Below are positions 53,194 through 61,225 of a stretch of DNA of 61,225 nt, piece by piece. This stretch comes from Rhodovastum atsumiense (lineage in GTDB: Bacteria > Pseudomonadota > Alphaproteobacteria > Acetobacterales > Acetobacteraceae). The position numbers were made by a program, and so were the translations under genes. The DNA is taken from the NCBI GenBank assembly GCA_026225115.1, contig JAMFSE010000098.1:1-61225 (forward strand). Direction: 5' to 3'. A model generated the notes under the pieces. The model saw only the letters and a list, made by a program, of their open reading frames with translations, was not told the origin of the DNA and did no database searches. Within the stretch, counting starts at the first letter, position 1. Every line of letters begins with the position of its first letter.

Positions 53194-54307
53194 GCAAATG
53201 TCCGAAACGCAGAGCCTTGGTGGAGAGATAGGCGTCGTTGATGCCGTTGGGCTCAAAGCTGTGCGGCACCCGCTCGGCGACGTCGATGCCGCAGCCGAGC
53301 AAGCCGGATAATTTATCCGGATTATTGGTCAGCAGCCGGATGCGGGGCATGTTCAGTTCACGCAGCATGGCGGCGGCGATGTGAAAATTGCGCTCATCGG
53401 CCTGCCAGCCAAGCGCACGATTGGCGTCCAGCGTATCCAGGCCGTTATCCTGTAGCGTATAGGCGCGTAATTTGTTGATCAGCCCGATGCCGCGGCCTTC
53501 CTGGCTGAGGTAGAGGACGGCGCCGGAACCTTCGGCCGCCATGCGCAAAATGGCGCCGCGCAATTGCGGTCCGCAATCGCAGCGCAGCGAGCCGAGCAGG
53601 TCGCCGGTGAAGCATTCGGAATGGATGCGCACCAGAGGCGCGGGCTGGGACGCGGGGTCGCCGACCAATATCGCCATGTGCTCGATGCCCTGATCGAGCG
53701 CCCGGAAGGCGATCAGCCTGGCATCGGGCGCGCCGTCCAACGGCACCGCGACCTCCGCCACTTTGGTTAGCGACGCCGCCAGCAGGCTGGGATAGGCAAG
53801 CAGGTCACCTGCGGGGACGGTTAGCAGGTCCGATCCCGCCGGCAGCGAGGCCCAGCCGGGACGCACCGGGGCGGCGACCATCGCTGGCAGCAGCCTGGCC
53901 AGCTTGCCCAATGCCAAGGCAGCCGCAGCCTCATCGGGCGCATCGATCAGTTCGAAATCCGGCAGGATCTGCTCCATCGTCGGGTCGGCGGCGCGGCGCA
54001 ATGTGGCGGTATCGATCAAGGGCCGCGCGAGTTTGAGCGCGATGGCGGGGGCGGTTGCCGGCAGGTCATGTTTGAGGACCGCGGCGGCGCGGGAAGGGGC
54101 CAGCAACAGGCTGGCCGCGCCGTTCGAGAGCAGGTCGATCAGCCGCAGCCCTTCGGCGCCGACGGTTTCAGCGGGTGCAACGATCAGCGGGCGCCTTGCC
54201 GCCAGGACCACGGGAACCCCGCGCCTTGCCTCCGCAATGGCCCGGTGGACTGCGCGGGTGCGTGGCGTCCCCAGGCCAGCTTCGGACAAAAATGGTTTTG
54301 CGGTCAT
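53186..54307 (-). CDS. ribA: GTP cyclohydrolase II with N-terminal extension
   Basis: 373 aa. The C-terminal ~190 residues are GTP cyclohydrolase II, first step of riboflavin synthesis: VRIHSECFTGDLLGSLRCDCGPQLRGA with zinc ligands C232, C243, C245, and LYLSQEGRGIGLINKLRAYTLQDNGLDT. Residues 1-180 resemble a decayed DHBP-synthase-type partner (HRAIAEARRGVPVVLAARR, LRLIDLLSNGAASLLLAPS) but lack the acidic RxEDE-type catalytic motif of RibB, so they are probably non-catalytic. ATGs at 54307 and 54328 both fit. It is divergent from the response regulator gene. Confidence 0.87.
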   Translation of the reverse strand: MTAKPFLSEAGLGTPRTRAVHRAIAEARRGVPVVLAARRPLIVAPAETVGAEGLRLIDLLSNGAASLLLAPSRAAAVLKHDLPATAPAIALKLARPLIDTATLRRAADPTMEQILPDFELIDAPDEAAAALALGKLARLLPAMVAAPVRPGWASLPAGSDLLTVPAGDLLAYPSLLAASLTKVAEVAVPLDGAPDARLIAFRALDQGIEHMAILVGDPASQPAPLVRIHSECFTGDLLGSLRCDCGPQLRGAILRMAAEGSGAVLYLSQEGRGIGLINKLRAYTLQDNGLDTLDANRALGWQADERNFHIAAAMLRELNMPRIRLLTNNPDKLSGLLGCGIDVAERVPHSFEPNGINDAYLSTKALRFGHLLD

Positions 54308-54433
54308 GAAATGCAGATAAGACTTCATGCAATCCAAAGCTATAGGACGTATTTCAACGCTGCCCTTCATCGTCCTGCACTAATAATATTAACGACTATT
54401 ACAACGATCTTAAAACCTGCGTATAACCGGAGA

Positions 54434-55138
54434 ATGGCTAACCGACACCCCGTTTTGGTCATCGACGACGACCTGGCCCTCCGGACCGAGCTGATCGAGC
54501 AATTGGCTTCGGGTGGCGAGTTTGCACCAGACGGCGCGCAGTCGATCGAAGAGGCCTCTGCTAAGCTCGGCGTGGTCGATACGCGATTTGACGCAATTTT
54601 GCTGGATGTCAGTCTGCCCGATGGCGACGGGCGTGATTTTTGCAAAAAGCTGCGCCTTAGCGGGCTGAAGATACCGATTATCATCCTGACCGGTTCCGGT
54701 GCTGAAACGGATGTGGTGCGGGGGCTGGATGCCGGGGCGAATGATTATATCACCAAGCCGTTTCGTCTGAATGAATTGCTGGCGCGCCTGCGGGCGCAGC
54801 TCCGGAGTTTCGAGAGCAGCGAGGATGCGGTTTTCACCATCGGGCCTTATGTATTCCGCCCGGCCGCAAAACAGCTGCTGGAGCCGATCAAGAACCGGCG
54901 GATACGGCTGACCGACAAGGAAGCCTCGATTTTGAAGTTTCTGTACCGGGCGGCCGGCAGGCCGGTGGCGCGCCAAGTCCTGTTGAATGAGGTCTGGGGC
55001 TATAATGCGGCGGTGACCACCCATACGCTGGAAACCCATGTCTACCGACTGCGGCAAAAGATTGAACCGGACCCGACTTCCTCGAAACTGCTTTTAACCG
55101 AGGGCGGCGGCTACCGGTTGGACCCGGCTGCCACCTAG
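54434..55138 (+). CDS. OmpR-family response regulator (orphan)
   Basis: 234 aa. The receiver domain (1-~118) has acidic residues D11-D13, phosphoacceptor D58 (LLDVSLPDGDG), T86 and K108 (ITKPFR). The C-terminal winged-helix DNA-binding domain (~135-234) includes RLTDKEASILKFLYRAAGRPVARQVLLNEVWGYNAAVTTHTLETHVYRLRQKIE. No histidine kinase gene is nearby, so its partner and regulon are unknown. The ATG at 54434 is the family start; upstream open sequence overlaps ribA on the other strand. Confidence 0.92.
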   Translation: MANRHPVLVIDDDLALRTELIEQLASGGEFAPDGAQSIEEASAKLGVVDTRFDAILLDVSLPDGDGRDFCKKLRLSGLKIPIIILTGSGAETDVVRGLDAGANDYITKPFRLNELLARLRAQLRSFESSEDAVFTIGPYVFRPAAKQLLEPIKNRRIRLTDKEASILKFLYRAAGRPVARQVLLNEVWGYNAAVTTHTLETHVYRLRQKIEPDPTSSKLLLTEGGGYRLDPAAT

Positions 55139-55156
55139 CCATCCGGCTTGCCACCG

Positions 55157-55185
55157 TTTATCCGGCAGGCGGGATAGGGTATAAC
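55157..55185 (+). promoter_or_regulatory. Putative tRNA-Arg promoter
   Basis: A good -10 hexamer TATAAC (55180-55185) is preceded at 17 bp by a weak -35 TTTATC. Transcription would start at about 55192, two bases before the tRNA. The GC-rich stretch GCCCGCAC between -10 and start resembles the discriminator of stringently controlled stable-RNA promoters. Confidence 0.5.
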
Positions 55186-55193
55186 GCCCGCAC

Positions 55194-55270
55194 GTCTCCG
55201 TAGCTCAGCAGGATAGAGCACAGGATTCCTAATCCTGGGGCCGTGGGTTCGAATCCCGCCGGGGACGCCA
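55194..55270 (+). tRNA. tRNA-Arg (anticodon CCT)
   Basis: A complete cloverleaf: acceptor GTCTCCG/CGGGGAC (one T-G pair), D-arm AGCTCAGCAGGATAGAGC, anticodon stem CAGGA/TCCTG with loop TTCCTAA (anticodon CCT), T-arm GTGGGTTCGAATCCCGC, and an encoded CCA end. It decodes the AGG arginine codon, which is rare in such high-GC genomes. No integrase or repeated 3' end is visible beside it. Confidence 0.95.
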
Positions 55271-55317
55271 TGAGAGATCAAGCGCGGCATCGCCCAAGCG
55301 TTGTGCCGCGGTTATCC

Positions 55318-55346
55318 TTGAGCAGTATTTGTCGGTGGGCTAGTAT
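55318..55346 (+). promoter_or_regulatory. Putative promoter of the amidohydrolase gene
   Basis: TTGAGC, 17-bp spacer, TAGTAT. It lies in the 170-bp gap after tRNA-Arg and would give a 5' leader of about 90 nt. That gap also contains a GCGGCA/TGCCGC hairpin just after the tRNA, which may end its transcript. Nothing else is recognisable there. Confidence 0.4.
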
Positions 55347-55440
55347 GTTATCTGGCCCTCGAATCGCGGCGCGGGCTCTCGCCTTTCGGCGAGGTCGAGC
55401 GCTGTCCGCCATGACGACTGGAACCGAGAGGAATACGAAT

Positions 55441-56760
55441 ATGAAAATGGAAGAAATGATTCTGGTCAGCGTTGATGACCATATCACCGAGCCGGGTAAT
55501 GTTTTCGACGCCCATTTGAAAGGCGAAGCCTATGAGACGGCGCCGAAACTGCGCACTTCGCCGACCGGCACGCATTATTGGGAGTATCTCGGCAAGGAAA
55601 TCCCCTCGGTCGGCCTGAATGCCGTGGTGGGACGGCCGCCGGAGGAATATGGCATGGAGCCGACTTCTTTCGAGCAACTGCGCGCCGGCTGCTTTGATCC
55701 GAACGAACGCGTCAAGGATATGAACGTCAACGGCATCGCCGTTTCGATGAACTTCCCGAGCTTCCCGGGGCTGGATGGCGGATTGTTCCTGATGGGCCAA
55801 AAAGGCCACGGAATGCAGCATCTGCAGGCCTATAACGACTGGCATATCGACGAATGGTGCGCGAGCAACCCGGGCCGCTTCATTCCCTGCTGCCTGCTGC
55901 CACTTTGGGACATGGATGCAACCGTCGCCGAGGTGAAGCGCCTGGCGGATAAGGGCTGCCACTCGATTTCGATGAACGACAATCCGGGCGCCCGCGGCCT
56001 GCCGAGCATCCACAAGGAATATTGGGAGCCGCTTTGGAAAGCGGTGAGCGATAACGGCACCACCATCTGCCTGCATATCGGCGCCGGCCATCCGGCTCCG
56101 CACGCTTCGTCGGATTCGCCGATTGAGGCCTGGATCACCACCATGCCGATGTCGATCTCGATCGGCGCCTCGGACTGGCTGAACCTGGCGGCGCTGCATA
56201 AATACCCCGACATGCGGATCGCGCTGTCGGAAGGTTCCATCGGCTGGGTGCCGTATTTCACCGAGCGGGCGGATTTCGCGCATCAGCAGCACAAGGCCTG
56301 GACGCACTCCAATAATTATATGGGGGATCTGAAGCCGAGCGATCTGTTCAAGCGGCACTTCCTGAACTGCTTTATCGACGATAAATTCGGCCTGCATAAT
56401 GTCGAATGGATCGGCGAAGACAACATCGCCTATGAATGCGACTACCCGCATTCCGACACCCTCTGGCCAAAGTCGCCGGAGATTCTATGGGATTCGTTGA
56501 AGCATCTGAACCAGACGCAGATCGATAAAATCACGCATCAGAACGCCTTGCGCGATTTCAAGTTCGATCCGTTCACATCCATCCCCAAAGATCAGCTCAC
56601 GGTCGGCGCGCTGCGCGCTAAGGCGAAGGCTGAGGGGGTCGACGTGTCGTTTAAATCCAGCGGTGGCGCTGCGCCGCTGGCGGCGGGCGAGGAGCCCCGT
56701 CCGATCACGTCCGGCGATATTATCAACATGTTCACCAAACACGCCCAGCGCGCGGCGTAA
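55441..56760 (+). CDS. Amidohydrolase-family protein (ACMSD-like)
   Basis: 439 aa metal-dependent TIM-barrel hydrolase or decarboxylase. The N-terminal metal motif is a VDDHITEP variant (11-18) of the VDxHxxEP seen in this group. Further metal/active-site candidates are LHIGAGHPAPHASSD, LSEGSIGWVPYF and YECDYPHSDTLWPKSPE with its aspartate. This belongs to the ACMSD-like branch often found in aromatic, terpene or steroid breakdown, but the substrate is unknown and no pathway neighbours help. AGAGGA 9 nt upstream supports the ATG at 55441 over earlier starts overlapping the tRNA. Confidence 0.86.
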   Translation: MKMEEMILVSVDDHITEPGNVFDAHLKGEAYETAPKLRTSPTGTHYWEYLGKEIPSVGLNAVVGRPPEEYGMEPTSFEQLRAGCFDPNERVKDMNVNGIAVSMNFPSFPGLDGGLFLMGQKGHGMQHLQAYNDWHIDEWCASNPGRFIPCCLLPLWDMDATVAEVKRLADKGCHSISMNDNPGARGLPSIHKEYWEPLWKAVSDNGTTICLHIGAGHPAPHASSDSPIEAWITTMPMSISIGASDWLNLAALHKYPDMRIALSEGSIGWVPYFTERADFAHQQHKAWTHSNNYMGDLKPSDLFKRHFLNCFIDDKFGLHNVEWIGEDNIAYECDYPHSDTLWPKSPEILWDSLKHLNQTQIDKITHQNALRDFKFDPFTSIPKDQLTVGALRAKAKAEGVDVSFKSSGGAAPLAAGEEPRPITSGDIINMFTKHAQRAA

Positions 56761-56804
56761 TGCAGACTGCTGCCCGCGCCTGATGTGGCGCGGGTGGTTA
56801 GCCT

Positions 56805-57287
56805 TTAAAGCCCGAGGTCACTAAGGCCCGGGTGGCCGACGGGGCGGGCATTGGCGATGTCCCACAGAAATTTGCGTTCGCTATGCGTTATTGCCACATC
56901 GTTGATGCTGGCTTGGCGTTCGAGCATCAGGCCGTTCTCATCGAATGCCCAATTCTCATTGCCGTAGGAGCGAAACCATTCGCCGTTTTCGTTATGCCAT
57001 TCATAGGCGAAACGAACTGCGATTCGCGCATCGGTAAAGGCCCAGACTTCCTTGATCAGGCGGTAGTCCAGTTCCTTCGCCCATTTGCGCGTCAAAAATT
57101 CAATAATCGCCGGCCGGCCCGATAAGAATTCGCTGCGGTTACGCCAGCGGCTATCCGGCGTGTAGGCAAGGGCGACGCGCGCCGGGTCGCGGCTGTTCCA
57201 GGCATCTTCCGCCTTGCGGGCTTTCTCGATGGCAGTGTCCAGCGTGAAAGGTGGAAATGGCGGCCGTGGTTCGAAAGCTGGGCACAT
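56805..57287 (-). CDS. DUF1348 (NTF2-like) protein
   Basis: 160 aa. The sequence [106 protein letters not shown] is characteristic of DUF1348, an NTF2/SnoaL-like alpha+beta barrel. Function unknown. It is convergent with the amidohydrolase gene, 44 bp away, and otherwise stands alone: the next gene on its strand is 90 bp downstream. Confidence 0.87.
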   Translation of the reverse strand: MCPAFEPRPPFPPFTLDTAIEKARKAEDAWNSRDPARVALAYTPDSRWRNRSEFLSGRPAIIEFLTRKWAKELDYRLIKEVWAFTDARIAVRFAYEWHNENGEWFRSYGNENWAFDENGLMLERQASINDVAITHSERKFLWDIANARPVGHPGLSDLGL

Positions 57288-57377
57288 GCGGGTTTCCTGG
57301 ACCGTGGTTTGAGGCGGTGCAGGGAGGTTAGAACGAAACAGTTCGTATGGAAATTACGCCGGCCGGACCAGACTCAT

Positions 57378-58031
57378 TCAGTAGGCATGTTTGCTGATGA
57401 TTTCGCGCATTGCCGTGAGGGCAATGATCCTCAGGTCGAAGCCAACCGACTGCATCCTGATATATTCCAGATCGTAAGCGATCCGTTTGTGGAGATCGTC
57501 AGACACCACGAGCTGACCCCTGGCGCCATTCACCTGGGCCCATCCGGTTATTCCGGGTTTAACATTGTAGCGCAGTAAATAATCACGGCTCAATGCCGGC
57601 AGCAATTCGCCAGCCACGCGGGTTTTGGGCGCATGCGGCCGCGGGCCCACCAGGGACATCTCACCCCGCAGAACATTCAAAAGCTGTGGCAGCTCATCAA
57701 GGCTGAGCGAGCGCAGCCAGCGTCCGACGCGGGTAACCCTTGGATCGTCCGATGTGGTTTGATTTTCGACCGAAACGTCCGTCAGATGGACAAACATCGA
57801 ACGGAACTTGAAAACGCGGAACAGCCGGTTATGCAGGCCGCGCCGCGGCTGGCGGAAAAACACCGGCCCGGGGGAATCAAGCTTCACCGCAATCGCGATC
57901 GCCAGCAGTAGCGGCGCAAAAAGCACTATTGCCGCCAACGCCAGGGTATAATCCATGACCTGCTTGGCGGCAGTGCCGGGGATGCGGGCAGCATCGTTGA
58001 CTGGCCCGCCAGGGAGATTTTCGCTGTTCAT
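57378..58031 (-). CDS. Sugar transferase (bacterial polyprenyl-phosphate type)
   Basis: 217 aa monotopic membrane enzyme that starts exopolysaccharide or O-antigen units by moving a sugar phosphate from a nucleotide sugar to undecaprenyl phosphate. A hydrophobic segment at about 26-48 leads into KFRSM (75-79), [10 protein letters not shown] (112-121), [10 protein letters not shown] (123-132) and [14 protein letters not shown]. The short form (no N-terminal multi-TM domain) is ExoY/PglC-like. No other glycan genes are adjacent, so the pathway cannot be named. GGCGAGAAT lies before the ATG; the promoter region is AT-rich. Confidence 0.9.
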   Translation of the reverse strand: MNSENLPGGPVNDAARIPGTAAKQVMDYTLALAAIVLFAPLLLAIAIAVKLDSPGPVFFRQPRRGLHNRLFRVFKFRSMFVHLTDVSVENQTTSDDPRVTRVGRWLRSLSLDELPQLLNVLRGEMSLVGPRPHAPKTRVAGELLPALSRDYLLRYNVKPGITGWAQVNGARGQLVVSDDLHKRIAYDLEYIRMQSVGFDLRIIALTAMREIISKHAY

Positions 58032-58073
58032 TTATTCTCGCCGGATCGTATTGAAGAATTGCTGGTGCGGTAT

Positions 58074-58088
58074 CTGACATTTTGTCAG
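58074..58088. promoter_or_regulatory. Palindrome in the sugar-transferase leader
   Basis: CTGACA-TTT-TGTCAG has perfect 6-bp arms, 43 bp upstream of the ATG and downstream of the likely promoter. It could be an operator or an RNA hairpin in the 5' leader. Confidence 0.4.
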
Positions 58089-58140
58089 CGAAGCAGATCG
58101 CATGCGCAGCGCTTTGGGCTACGCTTTACATACGGTTAAT

Positions 58141-58280
58141 AGAACCGGAAAATAAATAATCTGGCGAGATTGTCAACAGAAATACAACCTTAAAAAGTAA
58201 AAAATCTTAAAATCGAGCAAAAATTAAGATAAAATATATAAGTATCTATAAAATAGTTATAATTTAAATTAAAAATATGA
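58141..58280. promoter_or_regulatory. AT-rich promoter region of the sugar transferase gene
   Basis: On the minus strand TTGACA (58176-58171), a 16-bp spacer and TATTTT (58154-58149) form a good sigma-70-type promoter. Just upstream of it, about 105 bp up to the ureG stop is overwhelmingly A/T (for example AAAATATATAAGTATC), in striking contrast to the rest of the window. It may be an UP element or a site for a nucleoid-associated silencer. No gene is visible in the 249-bp gap. Confidence 0.55.
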
Positions 58281-58934
58281 TCAGCATTCTGCTGACAGAC
58301 CCCCTGACCGGAGAATAAAGGCGGCAATCTCCGGCACGCCCTTGCCGGTTTTGATGTTGGTAAAAATAAAGGGCCTCTCTCCGCGCATGCGTTTGGAGTC
58401 ACGATCCATCACCTCCAGGCTGGCGCCGACCAACGGCGCCAAGTCGATTTTGTTGATCACCAGCAGATCGCTCTTGGTAATGCCGGGGCCGCCTTTGCGG
58501 GGGATTTTATCGCCGGCGGAGACGTCGATGACGTAGATGGTAATGTCGGCCAGTTCCGGGGAGAACGTCGCCGCCAGATTATCGCCGCCGCTTTCGATCA
58601 GCAGCAGGTCGAGCAGCGGGAACTGCTTGCAGAGCTGCGAGACGCCGGCGAGGTTGATGCTGGCATCCTCGCGGATGGCGGTATGCGGGCAACCGCCCGT
58701 CTCGATGCCGAGGATGCGCTCGGGCGGTAGCGAGCCGGCGCGGGTCAGGAACTCCGCATCTTCCTTGGTATAGATATCATTTGTGATGGCGGCGATTTCG
58801 ATCCGGTCCCGGAAGGTTTTGCAAAGCGCGTCCATCAGCGCGGTCTTGCCGGTGCCGACTGGGCCGCCGATTCCGACGCGAAGGGGACCGTTTTTAGACT
58901 CTCCGCGGAGTGGACGATTCTGAGATTGATTCAT
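58281..58934 (-). CDS. ureG: Urease accessory GTPase UreG
   Basis: 217 aa GTPase that supplies energy and nickel during urease activation. The P-loop is GGPVGTGKT (23-31). [17 protein letters not shown] contains the conserved CPH nickel-binding motif. [33 protein letters not shown] includes the NKxD guanine-specificity motif. There is no His-rich N-terminal extension. The ATG overlaps the ureF stop as ATGA. Last gene of the visible ure cluster. Confidence 0.97.
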   Translation of the reverse strand: MNQSQNRPLRGESKNGPLRVGIGGPVGTGKTALMDALCKTFRDRIEIAAITNDIYTKEDAEFLTRAGSLPPERILGIETGGCPHTAIREDASINLAGVSQLCKQFPLLDLLLIESGGDNLAATFSPELADITIYVIDVSAGDKIPRKGGPGITKSDLLVINKIDLAPLVGASLEVMDRDSKRMRGERPFIFTNIKTGKGVPEIAAFILRSGGLSAEC

Positions 58935-59590
58935 GTGCGGAACAGCCTTGTGTATTGGGTTTCGTGACGCATGGAGGCGATGTCCGAGCGCCAGCAGGCG
59001 GTGCCGAGATCATCGAGGGCGGCGGTTCGGGTTAGCGTGGCAGTTGCCAGTATGGCGGGCTCGAGTGCCGCCTGGGCGCGCAGGCCGGCGGATTGGCCGA
59101 GCGGGATCAGCCGCACCGCGGCCGAGATCAGATTGGCGATACCGGCGTGCAGAAAGGCCAGCACCGTATCATCTTCCGGAATAGCCTGCGCCGCCGCCAG
59201 AATACCGATGGCGATGGGGTAGGGCAGGGGGTCATCCGGCCAATCCTCAAGTGCCGCCGCCGGCCAGGGTTTGGCAGCTTCCCGGAACGCCGCACCTTGT
59301 GCCGAAGTTTCCAACCGGCGTTCCAGCGAGGGCCCGAGCGCCTTGGCGAGTTTTGCCAGCTCCGGCAACCTGTCCGCCGGCGCGCGCTGGGCGTAGCGGA
59401 GCAGAATAGCGTCGGACCAAAGGGTGCCGTGTTCGAGAATATCGCTGAGCCAGGCGATCAACTCGGCCTCATTTGTCACATCGCCGCATTCCACGCTCCA
59501 TTCCAGCGCATGCGAATAGGCGAACCCGCCGGTGGGGAAAGCCGGAGAGAGCCAGGTGAGCAAGCGGAGCAAGGCGCCTTGTTCACCCAT
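58931..59590 (-). CDS. ureF: Urease accessory protein UreF
   Basis: 219 aa all-helical activation factor in the UreD-UreF-UreG complex. Family landmarks are [38 protein letters not shown] at the N-terminus and [20 protein letters not shown] near the C-terminus (the GQ pair and the arginine-containing loop). The ATG overlaps the ureE stop by 8 bp (ATGGGTGA), giving tight translational coupling, as with ureG at its other end. Confidence 0.94.
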   Translation of the reverse strand: MGEQGALLRLLTWLSPAFPTGGFAYSHALEWSVECGDVTNEAELIAWLSDILEHGTLWSDAILLRYAQRAPADRLPELAKLAKALGPSLERRLETSAQGAAFREAAKPWPAAALEDWPDDPLPYPIAIGILAAAQAIPEDDTVLAFLHAGIANLISAAVRLIPLGQSAGLRAQAALEPAILATATLTRTAALDDLGTACWRSDIASMRHETQYTRLFRT

Positions 59591-60023
59591 GTTGATAAGC
59601 GCCGGATTCCGGATCGAACGGGGCGGAAATCTCCGCCGCGTTGCCGCCGAGTAGCAGAATCATTTCGGCGATCACGTGGTCGCGCAAAATGCGCAGGCTT
59701 GCGGGCAAGATCTGCACCGCCAGATGCCGGTTGCCGAGATGCCAGGCGAGCCGGGTGAGGGCATGGGCGTCGGGCGCGGTGATTTCCAGCAAATCCTCGG
59801 GTGCTGCGCGCACGCTGATGCAACCGCCATTTTCCAATGCCATGGCGTCGCCGTCGCGAATATGAATGGCGTCCGGCAGGTCCAGCAGAATTTCAGCACC
59901 GCTGCCGGTGGTGAAGCGATGACGGCGGCGGTGCCGGCGGTCGTAATCCAATGTGATCTCGTCAATAACACTGCCAGGCGCGTAAGCGCCGGCCGGCAAA
60001 ATGCTTGTCGCTCGCAGAGTCAA
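59583..60023 (-). CDS. ureE: Urease accessory nickel chaperone UreE (TTG start)
   Basis: 146 aa metallochaperone that delivers nickel to urease. The N-terminal peptide-binding domain is [33 protein letters not shown], and the C-terminal metal domain includes [17 protein letters not shown] with the conserved interface histidine. It lacks the His-rich C-terminal tail of the Klebsiella protein (it ends GAYQHG). The start is most likely the TTG at 60023, overlapping the ureC stop as TTGA and leaving the normal [10 protein letters not shown]-type N-terminus. Longer alternatives lie inside ureC. Confidence 0.88.
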   Translation of the reverse strand: MTLRATSILPAGAYAPGSVIDEITLDYDRRHRRRHRFTTGSGAEILLDLPDAIHIRDGDAMALENGGCISVRAAPEDLLEITAPDAHALTRLAWHLGNRHLAVQILPASLRILRDHVIAEMILLLGGNAAEISAPFDPESGAYQHG

Positions 60024-61225
60024 AACAGGAAATACCGTTGCGCCATCGGCAACACCTCGGCCGGTTCGCATATGAGAAGTTCGCCATCGGCGCGAACCTC
60101 ATAGGTTTCCGCATCGACCTCGATATTTGGCGTGGCGTAGTTATGGATCATAGAGCGTTTGCCGATGCCAGAGCGCGTATTCGTCACCGCGACAAGTTTG
60201 CGCGTCAGGCCGAGGGATTTGCCGAGATCGGCATCGAGTGCAGCACCCGAGACAAACAGCAGCGAGGATTCGACCAGCGCGCGCCCATAGGCGCCGAACA
60301 TCGGCCGGTAATGCACGGGTTGCGGGGTCGGGATGGAGGCATTGGGATCGCCCATCGCCGCCATCACGATCGAGCCGGATTTCAGCACGAGGTCGGGTTT
60401 GACGCCGAAGAAGGCCGGCGACCAAAGCACCAGGTCCGCGAGCTTGCCGGGTTCGATCGAGCCGATCTCATGAGCCATGCCCTGCGCAATGGCAGGGTTG
60501 ATCGTATACTTGGCGATATAGCGTTTGACCCGATTATTATCCGCTCGAGAATCGCCAGGTGCTGCGCCCCTTTGGATTTTCATTTTATGCGCGGTCTGCC
60601 AGCAACGGATGATGATCTCGCCGACCCGGCCCATCGCCTGGCTGTCCGATGAGATCATCGAAAGCGCGCCGAGATCATGCAGGATATCCTCCGCCGCGAT
60701 GGTCTCCTTGCGGATGCGGGATTCCGCGAAGGCAATGTCTTCCGGGATCGAGGGGTCGAGATGATGGCAGACCATCAGCATGTCGAGATGCTCGTCCAGC
60801 GTGTTGACGGTATAGGGGCGCGTCGGGTTGGTGGAGCTTGGCAGCACGTTGGGCAGGCCGGCGACGCGGATGATATCGGGGGCATGGCCGCCGCCGGCAC
60901 CTTCGGTATGAAAGGCGTGGATGGTGCGGCCAGCGATGGCGGCGATCGTGTCCTCGACAAAGCCGGATTCGTTCAGCGTGTCGGAATGGATCATGACCTG
61001 GATGTCGTAATCGTCGGCGACCGAGAGGCAGTTGTCGATCGCCGCCGGCGTGGTGCCCCAATCTTCGTGCAGCTTGAGCGCGCAGGCGCCGCCCTTGATC
61101 ATCTCGACGAGAGACGCCGGACGCGAGGCATTGCCCTTGCCGGAAATGCCGAGATTGACCGGAAACGCATCGAACGACTGGATCATCCGCCCCATGTGCC
61201 AGGGGCCGGGCGTGCAGGTGGTTGC
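60020..61225 (-). CDS. ureC: Urease subunit alpha (partial, 5' end beyond the window)
   Basis: The C-terminal ~401 residues of the roughly 570-aa catalytic subunit, which hydrolyses urea to ammonia and carbamate. Nickel-site elements are present: the carbamylated lysine in ALKLHEDWG, the ligand histidines in [10 protein letters not shown] and [14 protein letters not shown], the flap region VCHHLDP with the catalytic histidine, and [12 protein letters not shown] with the aspartate ligand. The first residues in the window, [13 protein letters not shown], belong to the conserved [10 protein letters not shown] block. Followed by overlapping ureE. ureA, ureB and ureD are presumably just outside the right edge. 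Confidence 0.97.
   Translation of the reverse strand, partial: ATTCTPGPWHMGRMIQSFDAFPVNLGISGKGNASRPASLVEMIKGGACALKLHEDWGTTPAAIDNCLSVADDYDIQVMIHSDTLNESGFVEDTIAAIAGRTIHAFHTEGAGGGHAPDIIRVAGLPNVLPSSTNPTRPYTVNTLDEHLDMLMVCHHLDPSIPEDIAFAESRIRKETIAAEDILHDLGALSMISSDSQAMGRVGEIIIRCWQTAHKMKIQRGAAPGDSRADNNRVKRYIAKYTINPAIAQGMAHEIGSIEPGKLADLVLWSPAFFGVKPDLVLKSGSIVMAAMGDPNASIPTPQPVHYRPMFGAYGRALVESSLLFVSGAALDADLGKSLGLTRKLVAVTNTRSGIGKRSMIHNYATPNIEVDAETYEVRADGELLICEPAEVLPMAQRYFLF

Noticed and set aside
55194-55440. tRNA-Arg as the attachment site of an integrated element
   Set aside because: tRNA genes are common integration sites, but no integrase, repeated tRNA 3' end or foreign genes are visible nearby.

Overview
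The window is gene-dense, high-GC DNA with an AT-rich patch near 58.1-58.3 kb. It looks like the chromosome of an alphaproteobacterium, most likely a member of the Acetobacteraceae/Rhodospirillales. The support is gene order (tsaE-murU-addB-addA-trxA, serC before serA, comF-grxC-DUF1178), a probable serC leader RNA, and a helix-turn-helix fused to the front of CarA. No transposase, prophage or CRISPR array is visible, and most genes are core housekeeping genes. The species assignment is inference; no 16S gene is present.

Layout. 0-3.3 kb: MarR-controlled emrAB-type efflux operon. 3.4-9.3 kb: trmJ and cysS, then an M20 peptidase, a Kdo hydroxylase and an amino-acid permease. 9.4-16.6 kb: ilvA, greA, carB and carA, all leftward, with yqeY divergent from carA. 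16.6-22.9 kb: dnaG, rpoD, a GNAT protein, a pseudouridine synthase, DUF3553 and moaA. 22.9-29.5 kb: a TetR regulator divergent from a tripartite RND pump. 29.5-32.7 kb: radC, a methyltransferase, comF, grxC, DUF1178. 32.8-38.4 kb: aldehyde dehydrogenase with DUF779, serA, serC and an Lrp-type regulator. 38.5-41.7 kb: TetR regulator divergent from a Baeyer-Villiger monooxygenase/SDR pair. 41.7-44.2 kb: SPFH protein, FUSC membrane protein, ferredoxin-NADP reductase. 44.3-52.6 kb: tsaE, murU, addB, addA, trxA and a thioesterase. 52.7-58.0 kb: an L,D-transpeptidase, ribA, an orphan response regulator, tRNA-Arg(CCT), an amidohydrolase, a DUF1348 protein and a sugar transferase. 58.3-61.2 kb: ureG, ureF, ureE and the 3' part of ureC, which runs off the right edge.

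The most interesting signals are regulatory. (1) CarA carries an extra ~60-residue HTH-like N-terminus, and the 79-bp carA/yqeY intergenic region holds two related palindromes in inverted orientation. This suggests, but does not prove, that the pyrimidine/arginine enzyme regulates its own promoter. (2) Five copies of a three-hairpin intergenic repeat lie at gene 3' ends; three are between convergent genes and one is inside the serC-serA unit. (3) The serC leader can form a hairpin whose loop pairs with the sequence just upstream of it. (4) Several regulators have clean palindromes at their promoters, including a perfect 18-bp one between the TetR gene and the RND operon.

All functions are read from motifs and family resemblance without database searches. 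Start codons were moved inward where the longest open frame began at an unlikely TTG/GTG or extended into a neighbouring gene.
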